DNA from: Desulfobacter sp.
Lineage (GTDB): Bacteria; Desulfobacterota; Desulfobacteria; Desulfobacterales; Desulfobacteraceae
Direction: 5' to 3'
Length of the DNA: 64,000 nucleotides
Assembly (NCBI GenBank): GCA_028768545.1
Contig: CP054838.1
Coordinates: 2,535,501-2,599,500 of the forward strand
The translations under genes were made by a program, and so were the position numbers. The notes under the pieces were generated by a model, which saw only the letters and a program-made list of their open reading frames with translations, did no database searches and had not been told where the DNA came from. Within the stretch, counting starts at the first letter, position 1. The number at the start of each line of letters is the position of its first letter. Of this stretch, positions 45,707 through 54,109 are shown piece after piece.

Positions 45707-46891
45707 TTACCGATTGTCGATTTCCTTGTATACACACTCATCCGGTCCGCAATAATCGCCGACATAGGCGGCACCCGGCCGGTATAAAGAGGGTTTGGGC
45801 GCTGCCATGGCAAATTGCTCTTCAATGACATGGGCGGTCCATCCGCTGACCCTGGACAGGGCAAACAAGGGGGTGAACAAATCCGTGGCAATGCCCATGG
45901 CGTGGAAAAGAGAGGCAGAATAAAAATCCACGTTGCAGTAAATATCTTTGTTTTTACGTGCCTTAAAGGCTGCCTTGCCACGGGTTTCAAGTGCCCGGGA
46001 TAGTTCATACCAGGTGGTGTCTCCTGAAATTTCGCCCATTCTTTTGCTCATGGGCGCCAGGATGACGGCCCTGGGATCATCTGTCTGGTAAACGGCATGG
46101 CCAAGCCCCATGATCAGGCCCCCTGAATCCAGGATATTGTTGATATAGGCCTCAATTTTATCTTCAGACCCGATCTCCTTGAGCATCTTCATCACCCTGA
46201 CATTGGCCCCGCCGTGAAGGGCTCCGGACAGAGAGCCCATGGCCGCGGAAATGGCCGCATAAATATGGGCTTTGGTTGATGCCACCTGGCGGGCGGTAAA
46301 GGTGGAGGCGTTAAAGGAGTGTTCTGCATGGAGCACCAGACCTGTGTCAAAAAAACGGGCCGCTTCGGCATGGGGCTTTTCTCCCTTGAGCATATAGAGG
46401 ACGTTGGCTGCATGGGAAAGGCTCTTGTCCGGCGCAACGGGCGCTTTTTTATTCCGGATTCTTTCCCAGGCAGCTGTCAGGGTCGCCAGGCCTGCGATGA
46501 GGTTTTCCGCGCTGAAAAGGGTGTGTTCCATTCCTTTTTGTCCGGCATTGGGATCGTTCTGGATGAGCATGGGGGTTGCCATCTGAAGCACATCCATGGG
46601 ATTGGTCCCAGGGGGAAGGGAGGACATTAACTCAAATATATTGTCTGGGATTTGTCTTTTATCTGCCAGGCTTTTTGAAAAATCATCCAGTTCCTTTTTT
46701 GAGGGCAGCCGTTCGTAGAGCAGCAAAAAGCAGATCTCTTCAAAGCTTGCCCGTTGTGCCAGGTCCTGAATGAGGTAGCCCCTGTAAATGAGCTTGCCTT
46801 CTTTGCCCTGAACATCGCATATTTTCGAGCTTGCGACATCCACACCCCGTAATCCCGTATTGAGTACACTCATACATTCATTGTCATTCAT
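45707..46891 (-). CDS. gltA: Citrate synthase (or 2-methylcitrate synthase)
   Basis: 394 residues. Catalytic residues sit in SGALHGGANVRVMKM (His), LIMGLGHAVYQTDDPRA (His) and YCNVDFYSASLFHAMG (Asp). It condenses acetyl-CoA with oxaloacetate, consistent with a sulfate reducer that has a TCA-type pathway; methylcitrate synthase activity cannot be excluded. AAGGAGACGGCC precedes the ATG. It follows the FTR gene by 18 bases, an unusual link with thiol-redox genes. Confidence 0.92.
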   Translation of the reverse strand: MNDNECMSVLNTGLRGVDVASSKICDVQGKEGKLIYRGYLIQDLAQRASFEEICFLLLYERLPSKKELDDFSKSLADKRQIPDNIFELMSSLPPGTNPMDVLQMATPMLIQNDPNAGQKGMEHTLFSAENLIAGLATLTAAWERIRNKKAPVAPDKSLSHAANVLYMLKGEKPHAEAARFFDTGLVLHAEHSFNASTFTARQVASTKAHIYAAISAAMGSLSGALHGGANVRVMKMLKEIGSEDKIEAYINNILDSGGLIMGLGHAVYQTDDPRAVILAPMSKRMGEISGDTTWYELSRALETRGKAAFKARKNKDIYCNVDFYSASLFHAMGIATDLFTPLFALSRVSGWTAHVIEEQFAMAAPKPSLYRPGAAYVGDYCGPDECVYKEIDNR

Positions 46892-46909
46892 GGCCGTCTC
46901 CTTAAAAAA

Positions 46910-47239
46910 TTAAAATATTTTTTCAGGGGGTCTTCTTTCCGGAACATAGTTTGATTCTATTTCATTGTTGTTCAGGGCCGTTGAAATATAGAGTCCGCAA
47001 AAGCAGGCCCCGAATTCTTCAAGATCGGGCGCCCTGTATACGCAGGGACACACAATGTCCTTGTCGTGTTCCCGGTCGCCGCAGGCAAGTCTGCAGGGAC
47101 ATGCCATGTATCCGTATCTCTCTTTGTTGAGCAAAAGCGATTCCAAAAGTTCAAAGACCAGGTCCTTGTCCTTGTTAAAAAAAATGCCTTTGGCTTCCTG
47201 TGATTTTTTCAATGCTGAATAGAGCTGTTCAATTTTCAT
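46910..47239 (-). CDS. Ferredoxin:thioredoxin reductase catalytic subunit
   Basis: 109 residues from the ATG at 47239. It has the FTR beta-subunit pattern: CPCRLACGDREHDKDIVCPC followed by YRAPDLEEFGACFCGLYIS, which ligate a [4Fe-4S] cluster beside the redox-active disulfide. It would use reduced ferredoxin to reduce thioredoxin-like partners. It overlaps the glutaredoxin-like gene by 11 bases, suggesting that protein is a partner. No FTR variable subunit is nearby, as in other non-photosynthetic FTRs. Confidence 0.9.
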   Translation of the reverse strand: MKIEQLYSALKKSQEAKGIFFNKDKDLVFELLESLLLNKERYGYMACPCRLACGDREHDKDIVCPCVYRAPDLEEFGACFCGLYISTALNNNEIESNYVPERRPPEKIF

Positions 47240-47495
47240 TTGCAATCCCCAGAGCCTCCCTGATTTCATTTTCTTTGTATCCGACAATCACGGTTTCATT
47301 TATTTTAATGGTGGGGAAGGAACATCTGGGATTCAACTCTTTGATATCTGCCAGAATGGCTTTTCTTTCCTCACCTTCCAGATCATCGACTTCCACGTAA
47401 TCATATTCCACATCGCAGTCGCTGAACAGTTTCTTTGTTGATTTGCAGTGGCTGCAGGTACTCAAGGCGTATAGTTTTGGCTTTTGATTGCCCAT
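47229..47495 (-). CDS. Glutaredoxin-like protein
   Basis: 88 residues with active site TCSHCKSTKKLF and the glutaredoxin substrate groove motif FPTIKINETVIVGYKENEI. It overlaps the FTR catalytic gene, so it may be reduced by FTR rather than glutathione, which many sulfate reducers lack; this is inference. AAGGAGAT precedes the ATG. Confidence 0.9.
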   Translation of the reverse strand: MGNQKPKLYALSTCSHCKSTKKLFSDCDVEYDYVEVDDLEGEERKAILADIKELNPRCSFPTIKINETVIVGYKENEIREALGIANEN

Positions 47496-47840
47496 TGAAT
47501 GATCTCCTTAAGGGTTTTGATTCGGTAAATCCGTATCCATAAAGGATGGTAGACCCTCTTTTTAGGGTATAAAAAAAAAGATGGTCGTATGCACACGATT
47601 TAAACATTTTGCATGTTTCATGCCGGTTTGGCAAGATAAAACTGGGTCAAAAGTGGTGGTCTGTTTTTTGCAATATATTTCTGGATAATATTTGGGAAAC
47701 CTGAACGGGTTTACAGGAAACGCAGGATATGGAAAATGAAAATTTACAGACTTGTGTTTAAGGATGAATTCAGGGTATTAAAATATTAGGATAAAAAAAG
47801 ATTACAATCGGCCTGATTCTAAATAAAAGGAGAAATCTTC
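47496..47840. other. Divergent intergenic region
   Basis: 345 bases between the divergent grx and FMN-dehydrogenase genes. It contains ACCCTCTTTTTAGGGT (47552-47567) followed by ATAAAAAAAAAG, a short dyad of unclear meaning. Promoters for both directions are expected, but I cannot place them with confidence. Confidence 0.4.
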
Positions 47841-48992
47841 ATGAGTCTCTGGTATTGCTCTGTCTGCCATAAAGAATATGATACATCTGAAAAACCCGAG
47901 ACCTGCAGCCAATGTCAGTCTGATCACCGCATGATTTTTGACCGGCAGTCTTTGCCGGACAGTTTGGAAGCGGTGAGGGATCTTGCCCGTAAAAAGATGA
48001 AAGGCATTTGTGCGGTGTATCCTTCCTGTGACGGCACCATGGATAAGATTTGTCAGCGGGAAAGCTATGGCAAGCCCATAGGCCTTGGCGGGGCGGGCAA
48101 GGGGCTTTCTTTTCGAAATAACATTGCAGCCCTGGAAGCCGTACAATTCAACATGTCCGTGGTGGGGGATCATTTTGATCCGGATACCCGAACCCGGTTT
48201 TTAGGGTTGGATTTAAAATTTCCCGTGCTGCCGGCATCCACTGCCGGGGCGCAAAAATATAATGATGCCCTGGATGAGACCGATTTTTGTAAAGCGGTTC
48301 TCATGGGGGCAAAAGAGGCCGGCACCATCGCCTTGAGGGGGGACACCTGGTTTTACACCCCCCAGGACAATCCCGCCTTGGATGCCATGGCGTTCTGTGA
48401 TGGATACGGGATCAGTATATTTAAACCCCGGTCCCAGGATGTGCTCAAAGGGCTGATAGAACGGGCGGAAGGTTTGGGATGCCGTGCTGTGGGGGTTGAC
48501 CTTGACGGGGCAGGCTCCACCATCATGGCCCGTTACGGCCAGCCGGTTTTTAGAAAAAGCCCAAAGGATATTGAGGCGCTGGTTCGGTTTTCATCTTTGC
48601 CTTTTATTGCCAAAGGGGTGATGCGGCCGGATGAAGCCCAGATGTGCAAGGATGCAGGGGTCTCGGTTGTGGGGGTTTCCAATCACGGAGGAAGGGTGCT
48701 TGACTCCACCCCGGGAACGGCACAGGTCTTGCCCCTGATCCGTGAACAGGTGGGCCGGGATCTTATTTTGACCGTGGACGGGGGGGTCAGGACCGGGTAC
48801 GATGTCCTTAAAATGCTTGCCCTGGGTGCCGATGTTGTGCTCCTTGGCAGGGACATCATCCGTGCGGCCGTTGGCGGCGGTGCCTATGGGGTTGCCCTTC
48901 ACCTGGAACATATTCACAAAACCTTGAAAAAAGCCATGTTTATGACCGGAACAAAAAATATTGCCGGAGTGGACAAGGGCATTTTATTTTAA
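47841..48992 (+). CDS. FMN-dependent alpha-hydroxy-acid dehydrogenase with rubredoxin-like N terminus
   Basis: 383 residues. The first 28 form a small metal-site motif (WYCSVCHKEYDTSEKPETCSQC). A TIM barrel of the glycolate/lactate oxidase family follows, with the flavin and catalytic motifs PFIAKGVMRPDEA and GVSNHGGRVLDSTPG (active-site His) and a phosphate-binding GADVVLLGRD. It oxidises 2-hydroxy acids; the natural substrate is unknown. The N-terminal metal site could hand electrons to the neighbouring flavodoxin, which is inference. It is followed by fld and trx genes. Confidence 0.87.
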   Translation: MSLWYCSVCHKEYDTSEKPETCSQCQSDHRMIFDRQSLPDSLEAVRDLARKKMKGICAVYPSCDGTMDKICQRESYGKPIGLGGAGKGLSFRNNIAALEAVQFNMSVVGDHFDPDTRTRFLGLDLKFPVLPASTAGAQKYNDALDETDFCKAVLMGAKEAGTIALRGDTWFYTPQDNPALDAMAFCDGYGISIFKPRSQDVLKGLIERAEGLGCRAVGVDLDGAGSTIMARYGQPVFRKSPKDIEALVRFSSLPFIAKGVMRPDEAQMCKDAGVSVVGVSNHGGRVLDSTPGTAQVLPLIREQVGRDLILTVDGGVRTGYDVLKMLALGADVVLLGRDIIRAAVGGGAYGVALHLEHIHKTLKKAMFMTGTKNIAGVDKGILF

Positions 48993-49065
48993 GGTTTTTA
49001 TAGGCCATGTCATTTTTCAAACCTATCAATTAATGTGGGCAACAAAAGAAATATCAGGAGGAATC

Positions 49066-49500
49066 ATGGGACGAATTTTGATTGTTTACGGGACAAGAAC
49101 CGAAGAAACCAAAAACATTGCAGATCTCATCGGTGAAGGCATTCGAATGTCAGGGCACGAGGCCCTGGTCAAACGGGTCTCCCAGATTAAAACGGAAGAA
49201 GATTTAAACGGGTATGAGGGGTATGCCTTTGGATCTCCCACCTATCACGGAGAAATGATCACCTCAATAAAACAGCTGCTCTTTATTGCAGAACGGGCCC
49301 AATTAAAGGATAAGCCCGGCGGTGCCTTTGGATCCTATGGGTGGAGCGGTGAAGCGGCCGGAAGAATTTTTGACACCATGGAAAATATTTATAAGATGAA
49401 TATGACCCCGGAAGGACCGCTGATGCTCAAGGCAGGATGGGTCGAGGGCGGGATCCAGTCGGCCCAGAATTACGGCAAGGCCCTGGCTGAAATGATTTAG
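49066..49500 (+). CDS. Flavodoxin-like protein
   Basis: 144 residues from the ATG at 49066 behind CAGGAGGAATC. FMN phosphate-binding loop YGTRTEETKNIADLIGEG and isoalloxazine loops GSPTYHGEM and FGSYGWSGEAAGRI. It matches the flavodoxin domain of flavodiiron proteins. A one-electron carrier role is expected. It ends 9 bases before the thioredoxin gene. Confidence 0.92.
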   Translation: MGRILIVYGTRTEETKNIADLIGEGIRMSGHEALVKRVSQIKTEEDLNGYEGYAFGSPTYHGEMITSIKQLLFIAERAQLKDKPGGAFGSYGWSGEAAGRIFDTMENIYKMNMTPEGPLMLKAGWVEGGIQSAQNYGKALAEMI

Positions 49501-49509
49501 GAGTTGATC

Positions 49510-49953
49510 ATGGCTGATCCCATTATTTTTTTATGCCCAAAATGCCGGGCAAAAAACCGGGTGCCTGCGGCAAGGCTCAAGGATCACCCCCTGTGCGGGC
49601 ACTGCAAAGCCCCTTTGGTTACAGAGGATTTTGGAAAAGTAGTTCGGGTCACGGATTCGGATTTTGACACCATGATCATGGACGCTGATCTTCCTGTGCT
49701 GGTGGACTGCTGGGCGCCCTGGTGCGGGCACTGCCTTTCCATGGCGCCGATTCTCGATGATCTGGCCCAAGACTATGCCGGCCGGGTCAGGATTTTTAGG
49801 CTGAACCTGGATGAGAATCCAGGCATTGGGGCCAGGTTCGGCATCAATAGTGTGCCCACCCTGCTTTTGGTCAAAAACAAGAAGATACGGCAGACCCTGG
49901 TGGGGGCCAGGGCAAAAGAAACCATGGTGGCGGCAGTTGAACGCCTTTTGTGA
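49510..49953 (+). CDS. trxC: Thioredoxin 2 (TrxC-like) with zinc-ribbon N terminus
   Basis: 147 residues. An N-terminal zinc ribbon (CPKCRAKNRVPAARLKDHPL, then CGHC) precedes a thioredoxin fold with active site CWAPWCGHCLSMAP and cis-Pro in INSVPTLLL. It reduces disulfides in the cytoplasm and is linked to oxidative stress in other bacteria. It follows the flavodoxin gene closely. Confidence 0.93.
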   Translation: MADPIIFLCPKCRAKNRVPAARLKDHPLCGHCKAPLVTEDFGKVVRVTDSDFDTMIMDADLPVLVDCWAPWCGHCLSMAPILDDLAQDYAGRVRIFRLNLDENPGIGARFGINSVPTLLLVKNKKIRQTLVGARAKETMVAAVERLL

Positions 49954-49954
49954 A

Positions 49955-50914
49955 TTGGATGAAAAATCGTTTTTTCCCTGGATCCAGTCGTTATGGGGGA
50001 TTCGGGTCAAGCGGATTTGTCCTGAGCTGGAAATCCAGGGCAGTCCTGAGCGCTCTTTGTCCAGAGTTGTTTTAGAGGATGACCTTGGCGGGTTTTTTCT
50101 TTTGGAAAAGTTTGCCAGGGAAAAATATCCTGCCAGGCAGCGGGTGGCCCAAACCCTTGCCCATTTGAACCAACATGGACTGACTCGGGCATTGGCACCC
50201 TGCAAAACAAAATCCCATACCTTTTTGGACTTTTTTGGCGAAAACTGCTTTCAGCTCACCCGGTTTTTAAAAAGTTCCGGACTTGAACGCCCCCAATGGC
50301 TTGGGATGGGTGATATTGGCCGGCAAATGGCCTCTTTTTTAATTTCCATGCGCAAGGCCTCCAAAGGGATCACCGATCACTACTCTTTTTCTTGTTTTTC
50401 CATCAAGGAGTATATCTACACATTATTCAGGGAGATGAAAGTTTACCATCCAAAGGTCAGAGAACAATATCTGCCCATGCGGACTTTTTTGGAAAAAGGG
50501 TTTATGGATGCCCATGACCACCTGGATTTTGCCTTCTGTCACGGGGATTTTCACCCGTTGAACGTCATCTGGCACAATCATCAGATAAACGCTGTGATCG
50601 ACTGGGAGTTCATCGGCATAAAGCCTGACTGCTATGACGCGGCAAACCTTGTGGGATGTGCCGGGATAGAGCATCCCCAGGGATTGGCCATGCCCATGGT
50701 GACGAGTTTTTTATCAAATCTTCAAAAAACCTCTGTCATCAGTGCGGCCGGATGGCGGTGGTTTCCTGAGTATGTTCTGGCCCTGAGGTTTGCCTGGCTC
50801 TCTGAGTGGCTGAAAAAGCAAGATGAGCAGATGCTTGAAACCGAAGCGGTGTTCATGAATATTCTCATTGACCAGATGGGTGAGCTGAGAAAAATCTGGT
50901 CCATAAAAAGATAA
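49955..50914 (+). CDS. Aminoglycoside phosphotransferase / choline-kinase family protein
   Basis: About 319 residues. The frame opens inside trxC; the most likely start is TTG at 49955, one base after the trxC stop, which suggests translational coupling. Kinase-fold motifs: HGDFHPLNVIWHNHQ (Brenner box with catalytic Asp) and AVIDWEFIGIKPDCYD (metal-binding Asp). The family phosphorylates small molecules such as antibiotics, choline or sugars; the substrate is unknown. No resistance role should be assumed. Confidence 0.83.
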   Translation: MDEKSFFPWIQSLWGIRVKRICPELEIQGSPERSLSRVVLEDDLGGFFLLEKFAREKYPARQRVAQTLAHLNQHGLTRALAPCKTKSHTFLDFFGENCFQLTRFLKSSGLERPQWLGMGDIGRQMASFLISMRKASKGITDHYSFSCFSIKEYIYTLFREMKVYHPKVREQYLPMRTFLEKGFMDAHDHLDFAFCHGDFHPLNVIWHNHQINAVIDWEFIGIKPDCYDAANLVGCAGIEHPQGLAMPMVTSFLSNLQKTSVISAAGWRWFPEYVLALRFAWLSEWLKKQDEQMLETEAVFMNILIDQMGELRKIWSIKR

Positions 50915-51250
50915 ATTTTTCTTGATTTCCAAACAAATATTCTGATACTAAAAATGGTATATACCATTCGATAAAATTGGCGAATTCCAGAATTGTTACG
51001 ATAAAAAAGGTAGAAACACTTTTGCCTCTGGGACAGGTTGCGACACTTTGTCCTGAGACATATTTGTTCCTTTGTTTTTAACCTTTTGATTGCGCCCACC
51101 CCCGATTTTGCAGGGCACCCAATAATCATGGGGGGTAAGTATGATCTGGTACGGACTTTGCTGATAAACATTAAGGAATATAAAAATTTAAGTAAACACC
51201 GGGACCCTTTTGATTTGGGAATTCAAAAAGCATAATCCAGGAGAATTGAT
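50915..51250. other. Intergenic region with a perfect 16-bp palindrome
   Basis: AATGGTATATACCATT at 50953-50968 is fully palindromic, like a dimeric regulator site. It precedes the small gene at 51251 and desulfoferrodoxin. The rest of the 336 bases holds no supported gene. Confidence 0.5.
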
Positions 51251-51469
51251 ATGGCCGAATCATTTGAATATCAGGAAAAGTTAAAAAGGTGTGAAAAGGC
51301 AAACACGGCTTTTTACGGTGCTGTCAAATCCAAAAACGAAGTGTATTTTCAGATGGCCTCAATGTTCAAAGAGGTGACCAAGGACAAAAAGAAATCCTCT
51401 GTGAAATGGATGGACCAGATTTTGAAATCATCAAATATCCCTGGCAAAATTTTTATGGATAACATATAA
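51251..51469 (+). CDS. Small hypothetical protein
   Basis: 72 residues, rich in Lys and predicted helical (FEYQEKLKRCEKANTAFYGA..., then SSVKWMDQILKSSNIP). CAGGAGAATTGAT before the ATG supports translation. No known motif. It sits directly upstream of desulfoferrodoxin, so a stress link is possible but unproven. Confidence 0.65.
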   Translation: MAESFEYQEKLKRCEKANTAFYGAVKSKNEVYFQMASMFKEVTKDKKKSSVKWMDQILKSSNIPGKIFMDNI

Positions 51470-51547
51470 AAAAAAGGTCCGGTAAATCATTTTTTTTAAG
51501 TTCAAGGATGTTTTATTCAAATCAATCTAAAAGAAAGGAGCATTTTA

Positions 51548-51928
51548 ATGGCTGAGCAACTCGGAATTTATAAATGCGGAAAATGCGGAAATATCGTTCA
51601 GGTCCTTCACGGCGAAAAGCCCCCGGTCACCTGCTGTGGAAAACCCATGGACCGCCTGGTGGAGAACACGGTTGATGCTGCCCTGGAAAAACATGTTCCA
51701 GTGGTGGAAAAAATTGAGGGCGGTTATACGGTTAAAGTGGGCAGCGTGGCTCATCCCATGGGTCCGGATCACTGGATTGAATGGATTGAACTTGTCTCTT
51801 GTGACGGCGCCTATGTGCAGCGTCAGATGCTGACCCCTTCCAGCACACCTGAAGCGACGTTTAAATGTGATTCAGACAAAGCATATGCTTTGGCCTATTG
51901 CAACCTTCACGGTTTGTGGAAATCATAG
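51548..51928 (+). CDS. dfx: Desulfoferrodoxin (superoxide reductase)
   Basis: 126 residues, the two-domain form. The N-terminal desulforedoxin site is YKCGKCGNIVQVLHG with CCGKPM. The C-terminal active site has the His/Cys iron ligands in EKHVPVVE, VAHPMGPDHWIEWIEL and YCNLHGLWK. It reduces superoxide to peroxide using rubredoxin. AAGGAG precedes the ATG and a strong terminator follows. Confidence 0.96.
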   Translation: MAEQLGIYKCGKCGNIVQVLHGEKPPVTCCGKPMDRLVENTVDAALEKHVPVVEKIEGGYTVKVGSVAHPMGPDHWIEWIELVSCDGAYVQRQMLTPSSTPEATFKCDSDKAYALAYCNLHGLWKS

Positions 51929-51960
51929 GCAGTCTTTGCACCTTTAAAAAGGCATAAAAA

Positions 51961-51996
51961 AAACTCACTGCTGAATTCAGCAGTGAGTTTTTGTTT
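51961..51996 (+). terminator. Terminator after dfx
   Basis: AAACTCACTGCTG (51961) and CAGCAGTGAGTTT (51978-51990) are perfect 13-bp arms around AATT, followed by TTGTTTT. It also has an A run on its left side, so it may serve the convergent gene at 52007 as well. Confidence 0.88.
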
Positions 51997-52006
51997 TCAG
52001 GTTTTG

Positions 52007-52483
52007 TTAGGGGGTGGATTCAATCAATTTGTTTGCCAGCATCTTAATATGGCTCATCTCTTCTTTGATAATATCATCCACCTTTGATCTGCCCTGGGTT
52101 TCAGAGACCAGCTCTTTCATGCCCAGATAAAAGGCAATTGAATCCTTTTCAGCGGCAATGGCTGAGGTGAGAATGCCTTTCATGCTGGATTCAGGCTGCT
52201 CTTTTTCGGAAAAAACCCGGGTATCGGCCAGGGCCTTGAGATAAAGGGCATTTTCATCTTCAGGGTCAAAGACCATGGATTTGCTTTCTTTTGAACTCAA
52301 ATCGTTTTGCATCTGGGCAAAGATCAGCTCATGGCTGTCTTCCATTTCAGCAAGGCCTATTAGAAATTGTTTGTGAGCATCTTCATCTACCCGGTTTGCC
52401 GCTTCCCTGTAAAATCTGGCGCCGTTGACTTCAATCTGTTTTGCGATCTCAAAAATATCATCTGCATTAAATTCGTTGCCCAT
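52007..52483 (-). CDS. Rubrerythrin-like ferritin-fold protein
   Basis: 158 residues with two helical diiron motifs: IEVNGARFYREAANRV with EMEDSHELIFAQM, and AAEKDSIAFYLGMKELV with EEMSHIKMLANKL. No rubredoxin domain. A peroxide-reducing or iron-binding role in oxygen defence is inferred. It lies 48 bases from the flavodiiron gene in the same direction. Confidence 0.9.
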   Translation of the reverse strand: MGNEFNADDIFEIAKQIEVNGARFYREAANRVDEDAHKQFLIGLAEMEDSHELIFAQMQNDLSSKESKSMVFDPEDENALYLKALADTRVFSEKEQPESSMKGILTSAIAAEKDSIAFYLGMKELVSETQGRSKVDDIIKEEMSHIKMLANKLIESTP

Positions 52484-52531
52484 TATGTCCTCCGTTAGTC
52501 TATGATCTATCGTTGGGTTGATAAGCTACAA

Positions 52532-53731
52532 TTATTTTGCTATTCGTTCTTTCAAGGTCTTTGCCAGTTTGACGCCCAGGTCAAAGCATTTGGCAAGATC
52601 TGCTTCATCCGGTACATACTGCACCTTTACCCCGGGGTCAATGATATCCAGCTTCATTTCTTCAAATTCTTTGTTCAAAATTTTCATGGCCTCGCCGCTC
52701 CAGCCGTAAGAGCCAAAGGCCGCAGCGATTTTATTCTGGGGCCGCAACCCTTTGATATAGGTCATGACATCGGCAATCACCGGGAAAATACTATTGTTGA
52801 GGGTGGGAGATCCAACCGCAATGGCACCGGCATCAATGATTTCGGTCATGATATCCGAGCGGTGCCATTTCCGGGTATTCATAAGCCTGACATTAACCTC
52901 TTGAGATTCAATACCCGAGGTGATGGCACGGGCCATCTTGGTGGTGCTTTCCCACATGGAATCAAAAATCACCACGGCTTTTTTACCCGGCGCCTGTTTG
53001 GACCATTGGTCATAGGCCTGGATGATTTTTGCGGGGTTTTTCCGCCATAAAATACCATGGTCAGGGCAGATCATGTCTATCTTAAGATTGAGCTTTTCCA
53101 CATCCTTGAGCAGGGCCTGGACCCTGGGAGAAAAATGAAGCAGGATATTGGCATAATATTTTCGGGCATGTGGCATGATTTCATCCCCGATTTCATCGTC
53201 AAAGAACATGTCCCCGCAGTAATGCTGGCCAAAGGCATCACTGGAAAATAAGATGGCCTGGTCCGGCAGATAGGTAAACATGGAATCCGGCCAGTGAAGC
53301 ATTCTTGTCTCAAGAAAGGAAAAGGTTCTGTCTCCAAGGGTCAGGTTGTCCCCTGTGCCCACCACCTTGAAGTTGAACTCCCGGTTAAAATGGCTTTTAA
53401 GGTTTTTGGCCCCCATTTTAGAGCAATAGATGGGCTTTTCCTGGCCGATAATGTGCATCACCTTGGGAATGGCTCCGGAATGGTCCATTTCCGTATGGTT
53501 GGAGATCACAGCATCAATTTTTTTGGGGTCAATAATCCTTGAAATATTGGATAAAAGTTCATCTCCGAATTTTTCTTTGACCGTATCAATGAGGATGTTT
53601 TGTTCGCCCAGAACTAAAAAGGCATTGTAGGTGGTACCTTCATAGGTGGAATAGCCGTGAAAATCACGAATATCCCAGTCCCGACAGCCGACAGAATATA
53701 TTTTGTCGGCAATTTCAATGGGTTTGTACAT
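52532..53731 (-). CDS. fprA: Flavodiiron protein (rubredoxin:oxygen oxidoreductase)
   Basis: 399 residues. The N-terminal beta-lactamase-like domain carries the diiron ligands in NHTEMDHSGAIP, ETRMLHWPDSM and CPDHGILWR. The C-terminal flavodoxin domain has FDSMWESTTKMARAI, GSPTLNN and FGSYGWSGEAMK. It reduces O2 to water or NO to N2O in the cytoplasm using rubredoxin electrons. A rubredoxin gene lies 17 bases upstream, an operon well known from Desulfovibrio. Confidence 0.95.
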   Translation of the reverse strand: MYKPIEIADKIYSVGCRDWDIRDFHGYSTYEGTTYNAFLVLGEQNILIDTVKEKFGDELLSNISRIIDPKKIDAVISNHTEMDHSGAIPKVMHIIGQEKPIYCSKMGAKNLKSHFNREFNFKVVGTGDNLTLGDRTFSFLETRMLHWPDSMFTYLPDQAILFSSDAFGQHYCGDMFFDDEIGDEIMPHARKYYANILLHFSPRVQALLKDVEKLNLKIDMICPDHGILWRKNPAKIIQAYDQWSKQAPGKKAVVIFDSMWESTTKMARAITSGIESQEVNVRLMNTRKWHRSDIMTEIIDAGAIAVGSPTLNNSIFPVIADVMTYIKGLRPQNKIAAAFGSYGWSGEAMKILNKEFEEMKLDIIDPGVKVQYVPDEADLAKCFDLGVKLAKTLKERIAK

Positions 53732-53748
53732 AGAGCAAGTCCCCTCGG

Positions 53749-53910
53749 CTAATCCTCAAGTTTTTCAAAATCTTCCTGGGCAGCGCCGCAAAGGGGGCAG
53801 ACCCAATCTTCGGGAAGGTCACCCCAGGCAGTACCGGGATCTACGCTGTTGTCAGGATCGCCATTTGCCGGATTATAAACATATCCGCAGGGGCATTCAT
53901 ATTTATCCAT
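53749..53910 (-). CDS. rub: Rubredoxin
   Basis: 53 residues. Iron ligands are in [11 protein letters not shown] and WVCPLCGAA, with the usual aromatic core. CPCG has one residue between the first two Cys rather than the usual two, so the first iron site is compressed compared with the sister protein at 58719 (CGPCG). It is the expected electron donor to the flavodiiron protein encoded 17 bases downstream. AGGAGG is present upstream of the ATG. Confidence 0.9.
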   Translation of the reverse strand: MDKYECPCGYVYNPANGDPDNSVDPGTAWGDLPEDWVCPLCGAAQEDFEKLED

Positions 53911-54109
53911 TTTTTGTCCTCCTATTTTGATGTGATGATAGAGCGCCTTGCGCCTGCATTTTTATCATGGAAAAACAATACGCAAGGCATATGCCATTTT
54001 TTTAACCCTTAAATAGGAAATAATGCTCAGATAAGGGTTTCAACTTGTTTGGTATTCATATAATATAAGGCCTGCAAAATCAATAATTCATTTAAGCTGC
54101 AGGCAGGTC

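Noticed and set aside
49955..50914. Reading the APH-family protein as an antibiotic-resistance gene
   Set aside because: The motifs define only the broad kinase fold; the redox-gene context gives no support for a resistance function.
50915..51250. 65-codon frame at 51038-51235
   Set aside because: Starts without a ribosome-binding site and overlaps the upstream region of the better-supported gene at 51251.
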